Part shown: piece after piece, positions 6,841-14,022 of the stretch | How positions within the stretch are numbered: position 1 is the first letter of the stretch | Layout of the letters: the number at the start of each line of letters is the position of its first letter | DNA from: Anaerolineae bacterium | Lineage (GTDB): Bacteria > Chloroflexota > Anaerolineae > B4-G1 | Reading direction: 5' to 3' | Length of the DNA: 23,245 nt | Assembly (NCBI GenBank): GCA_016783285.1 | Contig: JADHWW010000024.1 | Location: 1 to 23,245, forward strand | The notes under the pieces: model-generated | Seen by the model: only the letters and a program-made list of their open reading frames with translations | Told to the model about the DNA's origin: nothing | The model's database searches: none | Position numbers and translations under genes: made by a program

Positions 6841-8736
6841 TTAGCTCCCCAGTCCCAGTAGCCCCCGTAGGAAGCGTAGCACCTTATCCCAGAAGCCTTC
6901 TCCTTGCTCCTGGGCCTCTTCCCCGGCCTCCGCCGAGACCTCAGCCGGATTCTCCACCTCCACCGTCAGCGTCTTCGTCACTACCTGCGGCTGTTCGAAG
7001 TCGTCCAGGTAGTGGACGGTGACCAGCACCTCGGCTGTTCCCCCGGCCTGGGCGGTCGCCGTCGCCTCCAGCGAGCCCGAGGTGCCCCCATCCAGTGGTC
7101 CCAGGTAGAGCGAACCATCCTGGATCTCCAATTGCATACTCGTGACCTCCAGCGTGCTGACGTTGACCAGCGTGCGCCCGATGTTCGTTACCTCGACCGG
7201 GAGTTCAAAGGGGACGCCCACGGTGGCCACCTCCACCGGGTGATAGAAGCCGATCTGGAGGTGGGGCCGCCGGCGCACCAGCAGGCTGATCAATTGGCTA
7301 TCGCTGTGGCGAGTATCGCGAGCGTCGTCGAAGGCCAGCGCCACCGGCAGGCTATAGGCTCCAGAGTCTGCCCCGCCATCCACAACCAACTGCTGCGTCA
7401 CCTCGACCGTGTCCTCGGCCGCCAGGTGCGGCACGAACTTGACGTTGCTGGAGTGAAGGGGAGCGAAAGGATCCATCCCGCTCCCTCCCTCGTCGCCCAA
7501 CGTCAAAGTCAATCGTCGCGCCTCCCCGCCGCCGACGTTGCTCACCTCCAGCGTCAGGGTGAAGGCGTCACCGGGGGCCAGGGTCCTGGGTGTGGTGCGG
7601 TAGCCAGCGATGATCAACTGCGGGCGATCCGTCATCGCGGTGCTGACCTCCAGCCCGACGCTCTGGCGGGCGGCGTAAGAGCCGCCATCGTAGTCGGAGT
7701 AGTCCAACGCGATCTCCAGGTTGAGGCGGCCGGCCTGGGTCACCTCGCTCAGTACCAGTGGTAGCGTCACTGTCACCGTCCGGTTGAGCCCTACTGGCTC
7801 CACCGCCACGACGTTGCTCCCGCCGGCTGGCGCGGCCAGGTCGCCCGAGGCCGCGCTGATCAGCACGTCGGTTGCCGTGCGGTCGCCACGGTTGGCCAGG
7901 CATAGCGTCAGGCTGAATGTGTCGCCGGGCCCCAGAATGGCGGGCTCGGTCCGCGCAGCCTCAATTACCAACTGCGGTCGCCCGTGCCCGATGCCGATGA
8001 CCTCGACGGCGACAGTCTGCGGATACTCGTAGTGGTTCCCCTCCCAATCGTTGGCGCTGAGGTTGACCTGGAGGTTGTAACTGCCGGAGGCCAGGCCGCT
8101 GGGGGCGCGCATCTGCTGGGTGACGACGGCGGTGTGGTTGATGTGCAGTTGCCACAGCAGGTGTCCCGTCTCGCCCACCGGCACGAAGGTGCCGCCGGGG
8201 AAGGTGACCATCGTGTTTTCGCCGGCCCGGCTACCGTTGTTGTAGATCTCGATGGTGACGATGAACTCACGCCCCACCACGACACGGGCCGGTTCGATAG
8301 AATAGTTGAGGATGGTAAGATTAGGCCGTCCGGGCACCGGCGTGGGCTTTGGGGTGGGAAGGGGGGTGGGGCCGGGTATGGGTGTGGCGGCGACGATGGT
8401 CAGTGCCGATGGTAGGGTGACCGAGATGCTGTCCTCGCTCACCTGCAGGTCGTAGGCGCCGGCGGGGGCGCTGGGTGGCACCACCGCCAGCAATGCTGTG
8501 TTGTTGACGTAGGTCGTGTCCAGCATACCGAAGCCGACCAGGCGGGCGATGGTGGCAGTGGTGAAGCCGCTGCCGTAGATGCTCAGCGTGCCGCCGGCCT
8601 GGCTGACCAGCGTGTCGGGCTCGATGCCGGTCAGTGCCAGTTGCGGCAGTGGACTCGCAGCGGCGATGGATGCCAGCAGGAAAACCGTTGCCGCCCCGGT
8701 AGCCAGAATGACGATTAGAAGAACGACCTTGCGCAT
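6841..8736 (-). CDS. Exported IPT/CARDB-repeat protein of the ABC operon
   Basis: 631 residues from the ATG at 8736. I chose it because it begins a clean signal peptide (MRKVVLLIVILATGAA to AAASP) and has a G-rich ribosome site just upstream. An ATG at 8811 would overlap the ATPase gene by 23 bp and add a hydrophilic leader. Residues ~35-115 are an IPT/TIG-like Ig fold (GGTLSIYGSGFTT). A Pro-rich linker (TPIPGPTPLPTPKPTPVPG) follows, then four CARDB-like adhesion modules each opening with a P-x-L-x-I strand. The last ~30 residues are acidic and then an amphipathic helix (FWDKVLRFLRGLLGL) that could contact membrane. CARDB modules bind other proteins or glycans. Its place between ATPase and permease suggests a periplasmic or surface partner of the transporter, by inference only. 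Confidence 0.85.
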   Translation of the reverse strand: MRKVVLLIVILATGAATVFLLASIAAASPLPQLALTGIEPDTLVSQAGGTLSIYGSGFTTATIARLVGFGMLDTTYVNNTALLAVVPPSAPAGAYDLQVSEDSISVTLPSALTIVAATPIPGPTPLPTPKPTPVPGRPNLTILNYSIEPARVVVGREFIVTIEIYNNGSRAGENTMVTFPGGTFVPVGETGHLLWQLHINHTAVVTQQMRAPSGLASGSYNLQVNLSANDWEGNHYEYPQTVAVEVIGIGHGRPQLVIEAARTEPAILGPGDTFSLTLCLANRGDRTATDVLISAASGDLAAPAGGSNVVAVEPVGLNRTVTVTLPLVLSEVTQAGRLNLEIALDYSDYDGGSYAARQSVGLEVSTAMTDRPQLIIAGYRTTPRTLAPGDAFTLTLEVSNVGGGEARRLTLTLGDEGGSGMDPFAPLHSSNVKFVPHLAAEDTVEVTQQLVVDGGADSGAYSLPVALAFDDARDTRHSDSQLISLLVRRRPHLQIGFYHPVEVATVGVPFELPVEVTNIGRTLVNVSTLEVTSMQLEIQDGSLYLGPLDGGTSGSLEATATAQAGGTAEVLVTVHYLDDFEQPQVVTKTLTVEVENPAEVSAEAGEEAQEQGEGFWDKVLRFLRGLLGLGS

Positions 8737-8788
8737 AATCCCCCCATTGTTCAGCCACAGATCACGTGTTTGATCATTTATCATCTTG

Positions 8789-9484
8789 TCATTTGTCATT
8801 GGAATCGGCAATCCGCCCGTCCAGTAGATGGATGCACCGGCTGGTGAATTCGACTACCGATGGATCGTGGGAGACAACGATGATGGTGCGTCCCTGTTCC
8901 TGGTTGAGCTGCGCCAGTACCTCCATCACCTCCGCGCCCGTGCGGCTGTCCATATTGCCCGTTGGCTCGTCAGTCAGGATGATGGCCGGGTCGTTGGCCA
9001 GGGCACGGGCGATGGCCACTCGCTGCTGCTGTCCGCCCGAAAGTTCGGTGGGTCGGTGATCCAAACGATCGGCCAGCCCCACTGCTTCCAGCAGGTGGTG
9101 TGCCACCGTGTGGCGCTGAGCAGGGGGTACGCGGGCGAAGAGCATGGGGAACGCCACGTTCTGCAACGCGGTCATCGTGGAGATAAGGTTGAAGGCCTGG
9201 AAGACGAAGCCCACCTCCTGACGCCGGTATTCAGCCAGTTCGTCCTCGTCCAGCGCCGTGAGGTCCTGGTTGCGCACCCAGATGTGGCCAGCGGTGGGGC
9301 GGTCGAGCCCGCCCATCAGGTACAACAGGGTGGACTTGCCCGATCCGGAGGGGCCCATTATGCCCAGAAACTCTCCCTCCTCCACCGTCAGGCTTATTCC
9401 ATCCAGCGCATGGACGATCTCCTGGCCCATGGGGAAATCCCGGCGTAGCTCCTGGGTGCGGATAAGTGGTTCCTGCTCGATCAT
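8789..9484 (-). CDS. ABC transporter ATPase, LolD/MacB type
   Basis: 231 residues, normal length for this family. Walker A is GPSGSGKST (44-52), Q-loop VFQAFNL (104-110), signature LSGGQQQR (148-155), Walker B IILTDEP with Glu173, H-loop VVSHD with His206. The TDEPTGNMD form and the size are typical of LolD/MacB/FtsE-like ATPases that drive FtsX-type permeases. It lies in one minus-strand series with the YIP1 gene upstream (66-bp gap) and the CARDB gene downstream. The matching permease is most likely the gene at 4549-5853. The ribosome site is weak. Confidence 0.95.
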   Translation of the reverse strand: MIEQEPLIRTQELRRDFPMGQEIVHALDGISLTVEEGEFLGIMGPSGSGKSTLLYLMGGLDRPTAGHIWVRNQDLTALDEDELAEYRRQEVGFVFQAFNLISTMTALQNVAFPMLFARVPPAQRHTVAHHLLEAVGLADRLDHRPTELSGGQQQRVAIARALANDPAIILTDEPTGNMDSRTGAEVMEVLAQLNQEQGRTIIVVSHDPSVVEFTSRCIHLLDGRIADSNDK

Positions 9485-9550
9485 AACGTCTCGTTCCGGG
9501 TTTCAGACGCCGTCTCAGGTTGGCTTTGGAACCTGGGGCCGGAGATTGCC

Positions 9551-10360
9551 TCAACGGACGCCGGCCTGCTGGGTAAAAAGGCCACCGATGAGCGCGGGAA
9601 GCAGGCTTACCGCTGTCAGCAGGAGCCAAACACCTATCGTGACCAGCATTGCCTTGCGCCGAGGCAGGCGGGTGACCACCGTCACGCCGATCACCAGCAG
9701 GGCCAGGTTCCAGAACAAGAATAGATCCACTCTGGACAGGAAGGCCGCGAGGAGCATCTGGCCTGTGCTGGGTGGAGCGAGGACTATCTCGCCGACGGGC
9801 CTATTCTCTTGCACCAGTCCAGAGAGTCCCGGGTTGGCGATGATTTGGCCACTGATTAGAATGTAGACCGTCTGGAGCAGGCCGCGCAGCGTGTAGGGGA
9901 GCCAGGTCCACACCACCATCGGGAACATCTGGCCGAAGGTGCTGCGGCCGCCCAGCGCGGTGCCCGCCAGGTAGAGCGCTCCGGCCCACGCCAGCCAGCC
10001 CACCACCAGACCTACCACGCTGCCAACGGCGGGGAAGACGACGGTGATGAGCGGGGAGGCAGCCATAGACATCGCTTGTTCCATCTGGGCCTCCTGCTCG
10101 GCGGACATTTCTGCCTCCTGCTGCTCCCCCCATTGTTCCTGAGCCGCGAGGACAGCCTCGCGGGTCTGGCGTGTCCTGATGGGAGTGGCAACCAGGATGG
10201 GCAGAACGACCAAGAGCACGGCCAGCAGGGCGGGCACCCACCAGGTTCGTCCCCCGTGCTCGCACAGGTGCTCTAGCGTGGCCCGAGGCCGCACGATCAT
10301 CCCCCACAGCAGGCGGGGCAGTCTTCGTTGCTCCAGTGCAGATGCTTTCTCCTCTGACAC
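9551..10360 (-). CDS. YIP1-family integral membrane protein
   Basis: 269 residues from the GTG at 10360. AGGAG at 10367-10371 lies 6 nt upstream of it and decides the start; the earlier ATG would read through the promoter region. The N-terminus PRLLWGMIVRPRATLEHL is the usual lead-in of YIP1 proteins, which precedes the first membrane helix. About five helices follow, with a Glu/Gln-rich cytoplasmic or external loop (QWGEQQEAEMSAEQEAQMEQ) between the first two. The biochemical role of bacterial YIP1 proteins is unknown. As first gene of the operon with the ATPase, CARDB protein and permease it may be an accessory membrane subunit. Confidence 0.85.
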   Translation of the reverse strand: MSEEKASALEQRRLPRLLWGMIVRPRATLEHLCEHGGRTWWVPALLAVLLVVLPILVATPIRTRQTREAVLAAQEQWGEQQEAEMSAEQEAQMEQAMSMAASPLITVVFPAVGSVVGLVVGWLAWAGALYLAGTALGGRSTFGQMFPMVVWTWLPYTLRGLLQTVYILISGQIIANPGLSGLVQENRPVGEIVLAPPSTGQMLLAAFLSRVDLFLFWNLALLVIGVTVVTRLPRRKAMLVTIGVWLLLTAVSLLPALIGGLFTQQAGVR

Positions 10361-10421
10361 CACTTTCTCCTCTCGGCCGTAGGTCACGATGTGTTCCTGT
10401 GCTTCTTCGGGGGCACGGCGG

Positions 10422-10450
10422 ATTATACCTGGATTTCGAGCGGGCTGCAA
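10422..10450 (-). promoter_or_regulatory. Promoter of the YIP1-ABC operon
   Basis: On the minus strand TTGCAG (10445-10450), 17-bp spacer, TATAAT (10422-10427). This gives a ~55-nt leader before the GTG start of the YIP1 gene. Confidence 0.65.
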
Positions 10451-10454
10451 TTGG

Positions 10455-10555
10455 CTGCTTCTCTCCCATTACGTGTGTCACATATACCAAACATAATTAT
10501 ATATCAGGTTGGGCAAAGCCGCAAACGACTGCTTCGCTCCCGCCAGATGTGTCAC
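10455..10555 (+). repeat. Imperfect 27-bp direct repeat, 74 bp apart
   Basis: 10455-10481 and 10529-10555 both read CTGCTTC-n-CTCCC then end TGTGTCAC, with about 20 of 27 bases identical. The second copy runs into the palindrome at 10546. It is part of the 328-bp gene-free divergent region between the YIP1 gene and murJ, which is otherwise filled by three palindromes and promoters. Confidence 0.55.
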
Positions 10556-10584
10556 CCGACGGCCTGAGTCGGGGGTGACACATC
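10546..10584. repeat. Palindrome 1 of the divergent region
   Basis: GATGTGTCACCCGAC pairs with GTCGGGGGTGACACATC, with a two-base bulge, around a 7-nt loop. There is no T-run. It is probably a dispersed repeat or a transcript hairpin. Confidence 0.65.
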
Positions 10585-10595
10585 CCTTATGAGCA

Positions 10596-10629
10596 AGACC
10601 TGACAGGTTTTCTGAAACCTGTCAGGTCT
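10596..10629. repeat. Palindrome 2 of the divergent region
   Basis: A perfect 15-bp stem, AGACCTGACAGGTTT and AAACCTGTCAGGTCT, with a 4-nt loop. It is different in sequence from its neighbours and similar in design to the palindrome at 241-269. Confidence 0.75.
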
Positions 10630-10651
10630 GCCTCTCCCCCATGATACTGTG

Positions 10652-10672
10652 GCGCAAGATGCCATCTTGCGC
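10652..10672. promoter_or_regulatory. Palindrome 3, abutting the murJ -10 element
   Basis: GCGCAAGAT and ATCTTGCGC form a perfect 9-bp inverted repeat around GCC. It ends on the base before TATAAT and covers the -35/spacer region, so it could be an operator. It may equally be one more dispersed palindrome. Confidence 0.55.
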
Positions 10673-10678
10673 TATAAT
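10673..10678 (+). promoter_or_regulatory. -10 element of murJ, apparently leaderless
   Basis: A perfect TATAAT whose last base is 10 bp before the ATG at 10689. No good -35 is seen; that region is taken up by palindrome 3. There is no Shine-Dalgarno sequence between the -10 and the ATG, consistent with a leaderless transcript. Confidence 0.6.
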
Positions 10679-10688
10679 AGTAGTTGAT

Positions 10689-12260
10689 ATGTCAGCAGCC
10701 AGCAACCAACATTCAGCACCCAATATCCAGCATCCAGTATCCAGTTCTCGCGTCGCCCGCTCCGCCGCGCTGGTCGCCCTCCTCTTCGCCGCCGACAAAC
10801 TGCTGGGGTTGGTGCGTGACGGGGCCATCGGTCATGTCTTCGGTGCCTCTGCCGTACTCGACGCCTACTACGCCGCCTTCGAACTCCCCGATGGCCTCTT
10901 CACCGTCGTAGCGGGGAGCGCGATGGCGACTGCCCTCATCCCTGTCCTCTCTGCCCGCATCGCTCGAGGCGACCGGGAGGGAACCTGGCGACTGGTCTCG
11001 GCGGTGATCAACCTGGCGCTCCTGGTCGTGGCAGGGGTGAGCGTACTGGCGGCCATCTTCGCTCCCCAGGTCATCCACGTCGTCGCTCCGGGCTTCGACG
11101 CCGAGCGCGCGGCCCTGGCGGCGCAGTTGATGCGGCTGGTGTTGCTTCAGACTCTCGTCTCTAGCACCAGCGGGATCGTGATGAGCGTGTTGCAGGCCCA
11201 CCAGCATTTCCTGCTCCCTGCCGCCGCCCCTATCTGTTACACGCTGGGCCGCATCGCGGGTGCGCTGCTGCTGGCCCCCCGCTGGGGAATCTTTGGGCTG
11301 GCGTGGGGCGGGCTGGCGGGGACCGTGGGCCACTTTTTGATCCAGATGCCCGGACTGATTCGTTACCGCGCCCGCTGGTGGCCTGCTCTGCGTCACCCCG
11401 ATCTGCCATCGGTGCTGGCGCTGATGGGGCCGCGGGCGCTTGGTCTGGGGGCCACCTATATGAACTTCGTGCTGCCCACTTTCCTGGGCTCACGGCTGTC
11501 GGCGGGTGCGATCTCCGCCTACGAGTATGGCTGGCGGTTGATGCAATTCCCGGAGACGATCGTCGGCACGGCGCTGGGGCTGACCGTCTTCCCGACGCTG
11601 GCGGAGCGAGCCAATGCTGGCGACAAGGAGGGGCTGCGCCGCACGGCATCCTGGACGCTGCGGCTGGTGCTTGCGCTGGCTGTGCCGGCGGCTGTCGGAC
11701 TGCTCGTGCTGGGCCGCCCGCTGACGGCGCTCTTTTTCCAACGCGGCGCGTTCGACGCGACTGTCACTGACCGGGTCTATTGGGCACTGCAGTTCTTCGC
11801 CCTGGGGCTGGTGGCTCACAGCGCGCTGGAGGTGGTCAGCCGGTTGTTCTACGCCCAGCGGGACATGTGGACGCCGTTCTGGGCGGCGCTGGGTGGGCTG
11901 GCGATGAACGCGGGGCTTGGGTGGCTGCTGCTGCCGTATCTGGCCCACGGCTCCATTGCCCTGTCCAACTCACTGGGAGCGGGATTGCAGGTGGTGATTC
12001 TGCTGCTGCTGGCGCGACGGCGGCTGGGTGGGGTCGAGGGGCGGGCGCTGGGTGTATCGCTGGCGCGGACGGGAGCGGCATCGGCGCTGATGGGGGCAGC
12101 GGTGGCTGGCTTCCGTGCCCTGTTGCCCGACGCGGGGCTGCTTGTGACCGGCGCGGGCGGGATGGCGGTAGGTGCTGTGGCCTACGTACTGGCGGCGCTC
12201 TTGCTAGGCAGCGAGGAAATACGCGAGTTGCCGGGGTTGCTACTGAGGCGGGATGGCTGA
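10689..12260 (+). CDS. murJ: Lipid II flippase MurJ (MviN family)
   Basis: 523 residues from the ATG at 10689; the ATG 48 bp upstream would start before the -10 element. It is a membrane protein with about 14 helices. The N-terminal signature ADKLLGLVRDGAIGHVFGAS and AYYAAFELPDGLF is that of MurJ, which flips lipid-linked peptidoglycan precursor across the cytoplasmic membrane. ARIARGDREG and the repeated Arg-containing membrane segments also fit the family. The first ~20 residues (SAASNQHSAPNIQHPVSS) are hydrophilic, Ser/Gln-rich, encoded by a repetitive CCAG-rich stretch, and look like a recent extension. It stands alone behind its own promoter. Together with MurI and the dipeptide epimerase it marks a peptidoglycan-making cell. 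Confidence 0.95.
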   Translation: MSAASNQHSAPNIQHPVSSSRVARSAALVALLFAADKLLGLVRDGAIGHVFGASAVLDAYYAAFELPDGLFTVVAGSAMATALIPVLSARIARGDREGTWRLVSAVINLALLVVAGVSVLAAIFAPQVIHVVAPGFDAERAALAAQLMRLVLLQTLVSSTSGIVMSVLQAHQHFLLPAAAPICYTLGRIAGALLLAPRWGIFGLAWGGLAGTVGHFLIQMPGLIRYRARWWPALRHPDLPSVLALMGPRALGLGATYMNFVLPTFLGSRLSAGAISAYEYGWRLMQFPETIVGTALGLTVFPTLAERANAGDKEGLRRTASWTLRLVLALAVPAAVGLLVLGRPLTALFFQRGAFDATVTDRVYWALQFFALGLVAHSALEVVSRLFYAQRDMWTPFWAALGGLAMNAGLGWLLLPYLAHGSIALSNSLGAGLQVVILLLLARRRLGGVEGRALGVSLARTGAASALMGAAVAGFRALLPDAGLLVTGAGGMAVGAVAYVLAALLLGSEEIRELPGLLLRRDG

Positions 12261-12359
12261 CTGAAGGCTCGACTTCGGGATGTGGGCGGGTTGGTCGAGG
12301 ACCGGCTGCACGAACTAGAGCGGCTCTACCGCAGCATTGCTGATGCGCGCTGCCTGTGA
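12261..12359 (+). pseudogene. Short helical remnant after murJ
   Basis: In the same frame as murJ, directly after its TGA, 32 codons encode a charged helical stretch (LKARLRDVGGLVEDRLHELE, then RLYRSIADARCL) before another TGA. There is no ribosome site or clear start. It looks like the end of a lost gene; family not recognised. Confidence 0.3.
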
Positions 12360-12377
12360 GCGGGCGTTGGGGAGGTG

Positions 12378-12620
12378 ATGATCAATCCAGGTCAGACCTA
12401 CACCATCGTCGTCAACTACGATGAGAGTGCCTTGCCCAGCAGGATGAGCGAATCCGGCTTGGCACTGTACTACTGGGACGGTTCGGATTGGGTGGAAGAA
12501 CCGACCAGCGTGGTGGATTCGGTCAACGACACCATCACCGCTACACCAAACCACTTTAGTGCATGGGCGGCGTTGGCTGAGTATCGGATCTACTTGCCTT
12601 TTGTCATGCGCAATCGTTGA
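12378..12620 (+). pseudogene. C-terminal remnant of a secreted surface protein
   Basis: 80 residues without a signal peptide. The content is that of the end of a much larger exported protein: a beta-strand module with LALYYWDGSDWVEE and TITATPNHFSAWAAL, then the tail RIYLPFVMRNR, which recurs at C-termini of Chloroflexota surface proteins. GGGGAGG is only 2 nt from the ATG, too close for efficient initiation. The stretch before it, in the same frame, is stopped by the TGA at 12357. I infer a gene remnant left by deletion. A real small protein remains possible. Confidence 0.6.
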
Positions 12621-12631
12621 GGAGGTGGACC

Positions 12632-13693
12632 TTGCAAATCACGAACGTCAAAGTTATTCCGGTCGAGCTGGGTCTGCGCCTACCCTATCGGACCGCCTAC
12701 CAATCAGAGATTGACCGCGTGACGGTGGTGTTCATACACATCGAGACACGCCAGGGGCAGGTCGCCTGGGGCTGTGCCGCCTTTGATCCAGCCATCACTG
12801 GCGAGACGCTGGAAGACGTCGTCCGGGCCTGCCGGGCCTGCGCCGACCGTGCCCACGACCTGAACCCGCTGAACATCGAGTATGCCCTGTACGAACTGGC
12901 CCGACTGACTGAGCCTACCCCGTCGGTCCTCTGCGCGTTCGACCTCGCTTTTCACGACCTCCTGGGACTGGCTGCCGGAATGCCCCTTTACCGTCTCCTG
13001 GGCGGCTACCGGCGCCGCATCCAGACATCCGTAACCATCAGCATCGCGCCGCTCAAGGAGACCGTCAAGTTGGCCCTCGACCGCGCTCGACAAGGGTTCC
13101 GTATCCTCAAGATCAAGGGCGGCCTCGACCCCGAGGAAGACGTCCGCCGGGTGCGAGCGATCCACGAAGCCCTGCCTCACTTCACCCTGCGCCTGGACGC
13201 CGACCAGGGGTATACCGTCCAACAGGCGCTGGATGTGGCCCGTGTGTTGGAGGGGAAACTGGAGATGCTAGAGCAGCCTACGCCCGCCAACGACCTGGAC
13301 GGACTGCGCCAGGTCACGAAGCACAGCCCGGTGCCCATCCTGGCCGACCAGAGCGTGGTGGGGCTCGCCTCGGCCCTGGAGGTCGCCGCCTGTAGAGCCG
13401 CCGATGGGGTGAGCGTCAAACTGGCCACGTGCGGGGGGCTGCGCTGTGCGCGCCAGGTGGACACCATCGCCCGCGCTGCCCAGATGGTCACGATGGTCAG
13501 TTGCGTCAACGAGCCAGCGCTACTCACCGCTGCCGGCCTGAGTTTTGCGCTGAGCAGCCCCAACGTTCGTTATGGCGACCTCGACGGGCATCTTGACCTG
13601 ATTGGCGATCCCACCGTGCCTGGCTTTCTTCTGGAGGAGGGCTGGCTCATCGCCACCGACGTACCTGGTCTGGGTTGCGCCGTCGATCTGTGA
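12632..13693 (+). CDS. Dipeptide epimerase-like enzyme, enolase superfamily
   Basis: 353 residues. The start is TTG at 12632, because AGGAGGT lies 5 nt upstream; the TTG at 12617 lies before that site. The fold is a capping domain (1-125) plus a TIM barrel. The catalytic set of the MLE/dipeptide-epimerase group is present: K-x-K (Lys160, Lys162), metal ligands Asp189, Glu214, Asp239, second base Lys263 in SVKLATCGG, then CVNE and the D-L-D motif (316-318) that in L-Ala-D/L-Glu epimerases holds the dipeptide amino group. It would interconvert L-Ala-D-Glu and L-Ala-L-Glu during murein recycling, in the cytoplasm. The substrate is inferred; other hydrophobic dipeptides are known for the group. 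It begins 11 bp after the surface-protein remnant. Confidence 0.88.
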   Translation: MQITNVKVIPVELGLRLPYRTAYQSEIDRVTVVFIHIETRQGQVAWGCAAFDPAITGETLEDVVRACRACADRAHDLNPLNIEYALYELARLTEPTPSVLCAFDLAFHDLLGLAAGMPLYRLLGGYRRRIQTSVTISIAPLKETVKLALDRARQGFRILKIKGGLDPEEDVRRVRAIHEALPHFTLRLDADQGYTVQQALDVARVLEGKLEMLEQPTPANDLDGLRQVTKHSPVPILADQSVVGLASALEVAACRAADGVSVKLATCGGLRCARQVDTIARAAQMVTMVSCVNEPALLTAAGLSFALSSPNVRYGDLDGHLDLIGDPTVPGFLLEEGWLIATDVPGLGCAVDL

Positions 13694-13727
13694 CGCCGAC
13701 ATCAGGGGAACGAGCCCGGCGCTAAAC

Positions 13728-13888
13728 GATACTGTTGGTAGATTCTCGCTTGCGGGACCCGACCGACGATGAAGTCGCCGGTCTACGGAGCGACGCCCCG
13801 TGAACGGGGCTAGCCGGATTGATCCGGCGCTGCTCCACGGCACGGACAGTTCATGTCCGTGCGGGCTGTCGAATAAACCAACAGTATC
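13728..13888. other. Multi-hairpin element bounded by a 12-bp inverted repeat
   Basis: GATACTGTTGGT (13728-13739) is perfectly inverted at 13877-13888. Inside are a hairpin at 13761-13783 (9 bp, one mismatch), then GGAGC (13787-13791) closing on GCTCC (13832-13836) around two 6-bp tetraloop hairpins (13795-13810, loop TGAA; 13813-13828, loop TTGA), then a perfect 9-bp hairpin at 13840-13862. No reading frame makes protein sense. It is either a MITE-like nonautonomous element or a structured noncoding RNA. I see no target-site duplication. It fills most of the 329-bp gap between the epimerase gene and tRNA-Arg. Confidence 0.7.
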
Positions 13889-13909
13889 CTGAACCGCCGG
13901 GCTGAAGCG

Positions 13910-13964
13910 GCAAAGCCCCTCTTCGGGGACTGAATTTGAGCCCGCAGGGCTTTGCTCTTTTAGC
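13910..13964 (+). terminator. Nested hairpins with T-rich end, possible terminator of the epimerase gene
   Basis: GCAAAGCCC (13910-13918) pairs with GGGCTTTGC (13947-13955). Inside, CCCC-TCTTC-GGGG and AGCCC-GCA-GGGCT are alternative hairpins, the latter followed by TTGCTCTTTT. The competing pairings make this a weak terminator call or a continuation of the structured element before it. Confidence 0.4.
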
Positions 13965-13985
13965 GTCGAGATTTAGCCGGCGCCC

Positions 13986-14014
13986 TTGCCGTGCTGCGAG
14001 GGCCGTGTTATAAT
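13986..14014 (+). promoter_or_regulatory. Promoter of tRNA-Arg with an inverted repeat around the -10
   Basis: TTGCCG (13986-13991), 17-bp spacer, TATAAT (14009-14014). GCCGTG (14002-14007) and CACGGC (14015-14020) form a perfect inverted repeat flanking the -10. The tRNA begins 8 bp after the -10, so it needs little or no 5' trimming. Confidence 0.75.
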
Positions 14015-14022
14015 CACGGCAG

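Noticed and set aside
8736..8811. Upstream start for the CARDB protein overlapping the ATPase gene
   Set aside because: It would bury the signal peptide behind ~25 hydrophilic residues that read like intergenic AT-rich DNA; the ATG at 8736 fits better.
10641..10688. Upstream ATG for murJ
   Set aside because: It lies before the TATAAT element and the palindrome, so it would not be in the transcript from that promoter.
12315..12554. 79-codon minus-strand frame over the surface-protein remnant
   Set aside because: The plus strand has recognisable surface-protein tail sequence; the minus frame shows no family and no start signal.
13520..13843. 107-codon minus-strand frame across the structured element
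   Set aside because: No ribosome site or domain; it runs antisense into the epimerase gene, and the stems explain the sequence better.
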